DNA of 64,000 nt. It comes from Staphylococcus lutrae. Lineage in GTDB: Bacteria; Bacillota; Bacilli; Staphylococcales; Staphylococcaceae. The position numbers and the translations under genes are program-made. Of this stretch, positions 59,488 to 64,000 are shown piece after piece (position 1 is the stretch's first letter; every line of letters begins with the position of its first letter). The notes under the pieces were generated by a model. That model ran no database searches. It was not told the DNA's origin and saw only the letters and a program-made list of their open reading frames with translations. Location: assembly GCF_002101335.1 (NCBI RefSeq), contig NZ_CP020773.1, positions 62,001 to 126,000 on the forward strand, given 5' to 3'.

Positions 59488-60465
59488 TTATTGTTGATCT
59501 AAGTAATGACAAATATCTTTGGCAAAATAAGTAATAATCATATCTGCACCCGCACGCTTCATTGAAACCATTTGTTCCATTACAACTTTTTCTTCATCAA
59601 TCCAACCATTCAATGCTGCCGCTTTAGTCATACTATATTCACCGCTCACATTATATGCCACAATAGGGATTTGACTATGATTACGCACGTCTCGAATGAT
59701 ATCTAAATAGCTCAACGCTGGCTTCACAATCATCATATCCGCGCCCTCTTTTAAATCTGACTCAAGCTCTCGCATCGCTTCAAGACGATTGGCTGGATCC
59801 ATTTGATACGTTTTTCGATCCCCAAACGAAGGCGTGGACTCTGCTGCATCACGAAATGGTCCGTAAAAGCTGGATGCATATTTGATACCATAACTCATTA
59901 TTGGAATATGATAATACCCTGCTTCGTCTAATCCTTTTCGAATCGCTGCAACAAATCCATCCATCATATTACTCGGTGCAATAATATCCGCACCTGCCTT
60001 GACTTGAGAAATTGCCGTCTGAACGAGCAAAGGTAATGTCTCATCATTATCAACATCATGCGTATGTGGATCGATTAAACCACAGTGTCCATGATCTGTA
60101 TACTCACATAAACATGTATCTGCTAGAACCAATAAATCCTCATACATAGATTTTGCGATACGTGTTGCTTGCTGGATGACACCATCATCGATAAATGCGC
60201 CTGTACCACATGCATCTTTTTCGTTAGGAATACCGAAAAACATGATGGCACGAATCCCTAAATCATATGCTTCTTTTATTTCATCATGAAGGAGATTTAA
60301 GCTGATTTGATACACACCAGGAAGGGATTGAATTTCAGTTTTTACGTTCTCTTTTTCTACTACGAAAATAGGATAAATTAAGTCTTCCTTTCTTACATGT
60401 GTCTCTCTTACCATATCACGCATGGATTTCGATGATCTTAAACGTCTATGTCGATCAAATTGCAT
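59488..60465 (-). CDS. hemB: Porphobilinogen synthase
   Basis: A 325-residue enzyme condensing two 5-aminolevulinates to porphobilinogen. Zinc-site cysteines [13 protein letters not shown], the Schiff-base lysines in [10 protein letters not shown] and [13 protein letters not shown], and [11 protein letters not shown] near the C-terminus are seen. It begins one base into the stop of hemD, behind AGAGGG. Mid-operon position is the usual one in staphylococci. Confidence 0.96.
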   Translation of the reverse strand: MQFDRHRRLRSSKSMRDMVRETHVRKEDLIYPIFVVEKENVKTEIQSLPGVYQISLNLLHDEIKEAYDLGIRAIMFFGIPNEKDACGTGAFIDDGVIQQATRIAKSMYEDLLVLADTCLCEYTDHGHCGLIDPHTHDVDNDETLPLLVQTAISQVKAGADIIAPSNMMDGFVAAIRKGLDEAGYYHIPIMSYGIKYASSFYGPFRDAAESTPSFGDRKTYQMDPANRLEAMRELESDLKEGADMMIVKPALSYLDIIRDVRNHSQIPIVAYNVSGEYSMTKAAALNGWIDEEKVVMEQMVSMKRAGADMIITYFAKDICHYLDQQ

Positions 60466-61142
60466 TAATGAACCCTCTCTTCTATTATTTTAGTAATCAT
60501 TGCTTCCAAAGTTTGAATGTCAGCGATTGAACAAGGATAACCATAAGATTGAATGACGTGTGCCGTTTGTTGCCCGATGGCGTAAAAACGGGTGAATGTG
60601 TGTGCATGATAGCGTTCAAAAAATGCACGAACTGCAGATGCACTCGCAAAAGTCACCGCATCTATTTCTCCACGTGCAATCAATGCGATTGTTTTTTCAA
60701 TATGTCGCACGACTGTCTTAGCTTCATACAAATCAATTTTGGTCACTTGCAAACCAGACGCTCCCAGTGCTTCATAAAGTAACGGACGTGCTTCAATGCT
60801 TGATGGTATCAGTATACGTTCTCCTTGTTGTGCAGAAAACATTTCTAAAAACCCTTCTTGTGAATAATCATTAGGATAAAAATCAACTTGCAACCCTTGT
60901 TTTTCACAATATTCTTTAGTCTTCTCACCAATCACTGCCAACCGTTCATAACGGGTGTATTTCAAATAAGGTAGGAAAATCGCGACTGCATTTTTCGAAG
61001 TGAAGACGAGCCAATGATAGTGATTATCCAATATCGATTGATCGAAAGTTAAAGGCTGAATCGACTTAAATGGCAAATGAACAATTTTTGCTCGTTCATC
61101 ATTAAAGTGATGCGTTTGGCTCATCACTACAGTAGGCTTCAT
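60465..61142 (-). CDS. hemD: Uroporphyrinogen-III synthase
   Basis: A 225-residue two-domain enzyme that closes the ring of hydroxymethylbilane with D-ring inversion. HemD is poorly conserved; the recognisable parts are the [13 protein letters not shown] block (about 45-57), [14 protein letters not shown] (domain 1) and [16 protein letters not shown] with [16 protein letters not shown] (domain 2). Context settles the call: it is placed between hemC and hemB and is of the usual size. Start behind AGAGGTG. Confidence 0.92.
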   Translation of the reverse strand: MKPTVVMSQTHHFNDERAKIVHLPFKSIQPLTFDQSILDNHYHWLVFTSKNAVAIFLPYLKYTRYERLAVIGEKTKEYCEKQGLQVDFYPNDYSQEGFLEMFSAQQGERILIPSSIEARPLLYEALGASGLQVTKIDLYEAKTVVRHIEKTIALIARGEIDAVTFASASAVRAFFERYHAHTFTRFYAIGQQTAHVIQSYGYPCSIADIQTLEAMITKIIEERVH

Positions 61143-61145
61143 AGG

Positions 61146-62075
61146 CTACACCTCTTCTTGATTTAAAGCTTCAATCACACGATCAGCCCCTTGTGCTTTA
61201 AGGACTTGACTCACTTCTTTCCCTAATAAAACCGGATGTGTTCCAAATGCCGTATGTTCAAATCGTTGCTGACCATCTGGCGACATAATCAAACCCGTAA
61301 ACTGAATTTGATGATCCTTTGTATATTGTGCATAGCCCCCAATCGGAACTTGACAACTCCCGTTCATTTCTTTCAGAAACGTTCGCTCAGCCGTCACACA
61401 AGCCGCGACATCTTCATTATGCACTCTTGATAACAATGCTAACAACGGGGCATCATCCGCTCGACATTCAATGCCTAATGCACCTTGCCCAATCGCTGGC
61501 ACTAATAATTTCTCATCTAAATAAGTTGTCACAATTCCATCTGACCAACCCATTCGTTTTAATCCCGCTGCGGCCAATATAATCGCATCATAATCTTCTG
61601 TTTGTAATTTTTTCAAACGCGTATCAATGTTACCTCTAATCCATTTAATCTTAAGATTCGGATATTGCGCTAAAATTTGTGCACCACGACGTAACGAGCT
61701 CGTGCCAATAACACTCCCGTCTGGAAGTGATTCTAGCGGGACATGATTTTTTGAAATCAGTGCATCATAAGGGAGCTCACGATCAGGAATGCATCCCAAA
61801 GTCAAGCCTTCGGGTAATTCACTCGGAACATCTTTTAATGAGTGAATAGCCATATCAATCTCTCCACTAAATAATTCGTTTTGAATTTCTTTAACAAACA
61901 AACCTTTACCACCCACTTTGGATAATTGACGGTCTACGATTTGATCACCTTTTGTGACAATTTCTTTAATTTCAATATCCAAATCGGGCTCAATTTCTTT
62001 TAAACGATCAATAAACTGCTGGCTTTGAGTCAATGCAAGCTGACTTCTTCTCGAGCCGACAATAAGTTTACGCAT
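61146..62075 (-). CDS. hemC: Hydroxymethylbilane synthase (porphobilinogen deaminase)
   Basis: A 309-residue enzyme polymerising four porphobilinogens. [19 protein letters not shown]-terminus, [35 protein letters not shown] with the catalytic Asp, [23 protein letters not shown], and the Cys anchor of the dipyrromethane cofactor in [13 protein letters not shown]. Start at 62075 follows GGAGGACAA; the ATG five codons earlier overlaps that site. 27 bases after hemX. Confidence 0.96.
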   Translation of the reverse strand: MRKLIVGSRRSQLALTQSQQFIDRLKEIEPDLDIEIKEIVTKGDQIVDRQLSKVGGKGLFVKEIQNELFSGEIDMAIHSLKDVPSELPEGLTLGCIPDRELPYDALISKNHVPLESLPDGSVIGTSSLRRGAQILAQYPNLKIKWIRGNIDTRLKKLQTEDYDAIILAAAGLKRMGWSDGIVTTYLDEKLLVPAIGQGALGIECRADDAPLLALLSRVHNEDVAACVTAERTFLKEMNGSCQVPIGGYAQYTKDHQIQFTGLIMSPDGQQRFEHTAFGTHPVLLGKEVSQVLKAQGADRVIEALNQEEV

Positions 62076-62102
62076 AGCGTTGTCCTCCATTTAAGTAATT
62101 CA

Positions 62103-62939
62103 TTAAAGTCCTGTCCATTGATGAAACGAAGATAATTGCGTGATAACAATTAAATTAATCATACAACATAAAAATAACATAATATTAAAATTCATTAAAA
62201 AAGGTTGCTTAAATTTACGTGTTAACCTTAATGTAATAAATAACGAATATGCAATCAAAATGACTATAGAAGAGATGACTTTCAAATCTAAAAAGATCAT
62301 ATAACCGATTGAAATCATCCCCCATTGAATGCCTAATACAAGACTAATAAACATGATCATCACACCAATGAGTGAACTGTAAAACACCATCTTCTCTAAC
62401 GTGCTAATACTACTCATTCTAAAGTAATTTTGTGTAAATCGTTTTTCTTTTAAATTGCGATATTGTATTAAATATATAATAGCATTTACAAACGCAACGG
62501 CAAAAACGACATAACTTAATAATGCCAATGAAACATGGATGAATAACAATTCATTCATCGCAGTTAATCGGGCACCATCCTCTTTAAACTGACGTGGATG
62601 AAAGGTGTGAATGGTCATGAAGATAAAGCCGATGACATTGAGTAAAGCAACCATAAATTCGGAATGACGTAACACAGACATGACGAATGTAATGGTTAAA
62701 ATCAACCAAGTTAACACATAAAAACTTTCAATTAAAGATGTCAAAGGGAGCCGCTTTTGCCAAATCACAAACATAGTTAAAGAGATTGTTTGACAGAACC
62801 AAACAATCCCTAAAGCATAAAACCCAATATTTTGTATCCGATAATTCTTTTGAAAAACATCGATAACAAGGCAGCCCATACTGAGTAAATAGCCTAATAA
62901 AATTATTTCATGAAAACGTATAAAAAACGCTTCTTCCAT
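62103..62939 (-). CDS. hemX: HemX, cytochrome c assembly-like membrane protein
   Basis: A 278-residue polytopic protein with about eight transmembrane helices (for example LLGYLLSMGCLVIDVF; LLFIHVSLALLSYVVFAVAFVNAIIYLIQY). It is of the HemX/CcsA-like group; His residues (HVSLALL and HTFHPRQF) may be haem contacts. In B. subtilis and S. aureus HemX limits the amount of HemA protein, in agreement with its place directly after hemA (14 bases). Start behind GAGCGGTGA. Confidence 0.9.
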   Translation of the reverse strand: MEEAFFIRFHEIILLGYLLSMGCLVIDVFQKNYRIQNIGFYALGIVWFCQTISLTMFVIWQKRLPLTSLIESFYVLTWLILTITFVMSVLRHSEFMVALLNVIGFIFMTIHTFHPRQFKEDGARLTAMNELLFIHVSLALLSYVVFAVAFVNAIIYLIQYRNLKEKRFTQNYFRMSSISTLEKMVFYSSLIGVMIMFISLVLGIQWGMISIGYMIFLDLKVISSIVILIAYSLFITLRLTRKFKQPFLMNFNIMLFLCCMINLIVITQLSSFHQWTGL

Positions 62940-62953
62940 AGCATCACCGCTCT

Positions 62954-64000
62954 TTATGTTTCTAAACTCATTATTTTATCTTGTAACATATGCTTTTTCT
63001 TTTCAATCGCTTGAGATTGATAACTATCTGCAACATCTAAGTCAAAGATTTCTTCAAAAAGTGACAATTTAGTTTCTGCATGTTTGTCATTACTTATTTC
63101 TTTTGCTTGTTTAATTGGATCTTTCAACATTTGATTGATAATACTTTTCGTATGTTTAGAAATCACTTTACGCTCACGGTCAGAAATGTTCGGTAATTTT
63201 CGGTTAAGGCTCTCCATTGTCTCTTGTTGAATCAGCATTGCTTTTTCACGCAATGCACGAATAACAGGAACAACACCTAACATGCGTACCCATTCATTGT
63301 GCTTCTCAATTTCTGCAGGAATTCGTGCCGCAATTTCTTTAGCAGCGTTTTGACGCTCACGTAAATTTGCATCGACAAGTCCTTTTAAATCATCGACATC
63401 ATAAATAAACAATTCTGTGTGTGACATTTCTGCAGGTTCAATATCTCTCGGTACCGCAATATCTACCATCACTTTTTGTGACGTTTTAGTCAGACTGTGA
63501 CACATTTCCAACATGTCTTTGGTGATGATAAATTGTTCCGCACTCGTTGAACTAATGACAATATCTGACGTGAGTAATACGTCAGCGAGATGTGACCACT
63601 CAACAGCTTTAACATGATGTTTAGCCGCCAGTTTTTGAGCACGACTGTACGTTCGATTGATAACGATAATTTGAGTAACTCCTGCGCCTTTAAGGTTTAA
63701 AACAGATAGTTCAGCCATTTCTCCTGCACCGATAACCAATGCCCTTTTTTTGTTGATTTTTCCAAACATTTTTTTAGCGAGTTCAACCGCACCGTATGAC
63801 ACACTGATTGTATTATCAGCAATATCCGTTTGATGGTGGGCTTTTTTACTGAATGTGATCGCATGTTTAAATAATTCATTAAAAATCGTACCTGTCGTTC
63901 CAGCTTCTTGTGCAGTAAAAAATGCCTCTCTCATTTGACCCAATATTTGTGTTTCACCTAACACGATGGAATCTAATCCTGAAACAACACTAAACAAATG
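62954..64000 (-). CDS. hemA: Glutamyl-tRNA reductase, N-terminus beyond window
   Basis: NADPH-dependent reduction of Glu-tRNA to glutamate-1-semialdehyde, the committed step of the C5 haem pathway. The frame continues past 64000: the last in-window codons read [16 protein letters not shown], a conserved internal block just after the catalytic Cys region, so about 95 N-terminal residues are missing from view. Visible parts: [12 protein letters not shown], the NADPH loop [12 protein letters not shown], and [13 protein letters not shown], followed by the dimerisation domain. First gene of the hem operon; its promoter is outside. Confidence 0.95.
   Translation of the reverse strand, partial: HLFSVVSGLDSIVLGETQILGQMREAFFTAQEAGTTGTIFNELFKHAITFSKKAHHQTDIADNTISVSYGAVELAKKMFGKINKKRALVIGAGEMAELSVLNLKGAGVTQIIVINRTYSRAQKLAAKHHVKAVEWSHLADVLLTSDIVISSTSAEQFIITKDMLEMCHSLTKTSQKVMVDIAVPRDIEPAEMSHTELFIYDVDDLKGLVDANLRERQNAAKEIAARIPAEIEKHNEWVRMLGVVPVIRALREKAMLIQQETMESLNRKLPNISDRERKVISKHTKSIINQMLKDPIKQAKEISNDKHAETKLSLFEEIFDLDVADSYQSQAIEKKKHMLQDKIMSLET

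Overview
This window is chromosomal DNA of a low-GC firmicute and almost certainly a Staphylococcus. The evidence is gene order (greA-udk-U32 peptidases-alaS-recD2-mnmA-yrvO-cymR-rarA-aspS-hisS-lytH-dtd-rel-apt-recJ-secDF-yajC-tgt-queA-ruvBA-obg-rpmA-prp-rplU-mreDC-radC-comC-folC-valS-tag-hemL..hemA), the LytH amidase, an L27 protein with a cleavable N-terminal extension beside its protease Prp, a CymR regulator and a DUF4930-like protein. The species cannot be fixed from the sequence. Nearly all genes lie on the minus strand. The plus-strand genes are an LLM-family flavin oxidoreductase, rarA, a 53-residue membrane peptide and tag.

Layout. Positions 1-905: start of yqeG, then mtnN. Positions 1258-6821: a tightly overlapping operon (pxpB-pxpC-accB-accC-pxpA-NRAMP-like transporter) that joins the 5-oxoprolinase proteins to a biotin carboxylase and biotin carrier. 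It has its own promoter, an upstream AT palindrome and a terminal hairpin. Positions 7037-11019: tRNA wobble-hydroxylation genes (trmR, trhP1, trhP2) with udk and greA, behind a long leader with a terminator-like hairpin. Positions 11439-15392: alaS under an alanine T-box, with yrzL, ruvX and a DUF1292 gene. Positions 15413-25837: recD2, a TPR protein, mnmA, a cysteine desulfurase, an oxidoreductase, csbD behind a likely SigB promoter, an aldo-keto reductase, cymR, rarA and tcdA. Positions 25886-26120: 6S RNA. Positions 26179-31434: hisS-aspS, whose histidine T-box is separated from hisS by a complete group II intron of bacterial class C type.

Positions 31439-40424: lytH, dtd, rel, apt, recJ and secDF. 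Positions 40566-49010: yajC, tgt, queA, ruvB, ruvA, an ACT-domain gene, obg, and the rplU-prp-rpmA ribosomal set behind an L21-type leader, then mreC-mreD. Positions 49490-55948: a DUF4930-like protein, the small membrane peptide, radC, the prepilin peptidase comC, folC and valS, with a valine T-box at 55965-56165. Positions 56260-64000: tag, an AbrB/AmoA-like membrane protein and the haem genes hemL-B-D-C-X-A, with hemA running off the end.

The most notable feature is the mobile group II intron placed directly after the T-box terminator of hisS. The T-box decision should therefore control both the intron with its maturase and the two aminoacyl-tRNA synthetases. The second is the pxp operon, in which accBC are arranged as though they supply the PxpBC proteins, and the transporter has lost the usual NRAMP metal ligands.
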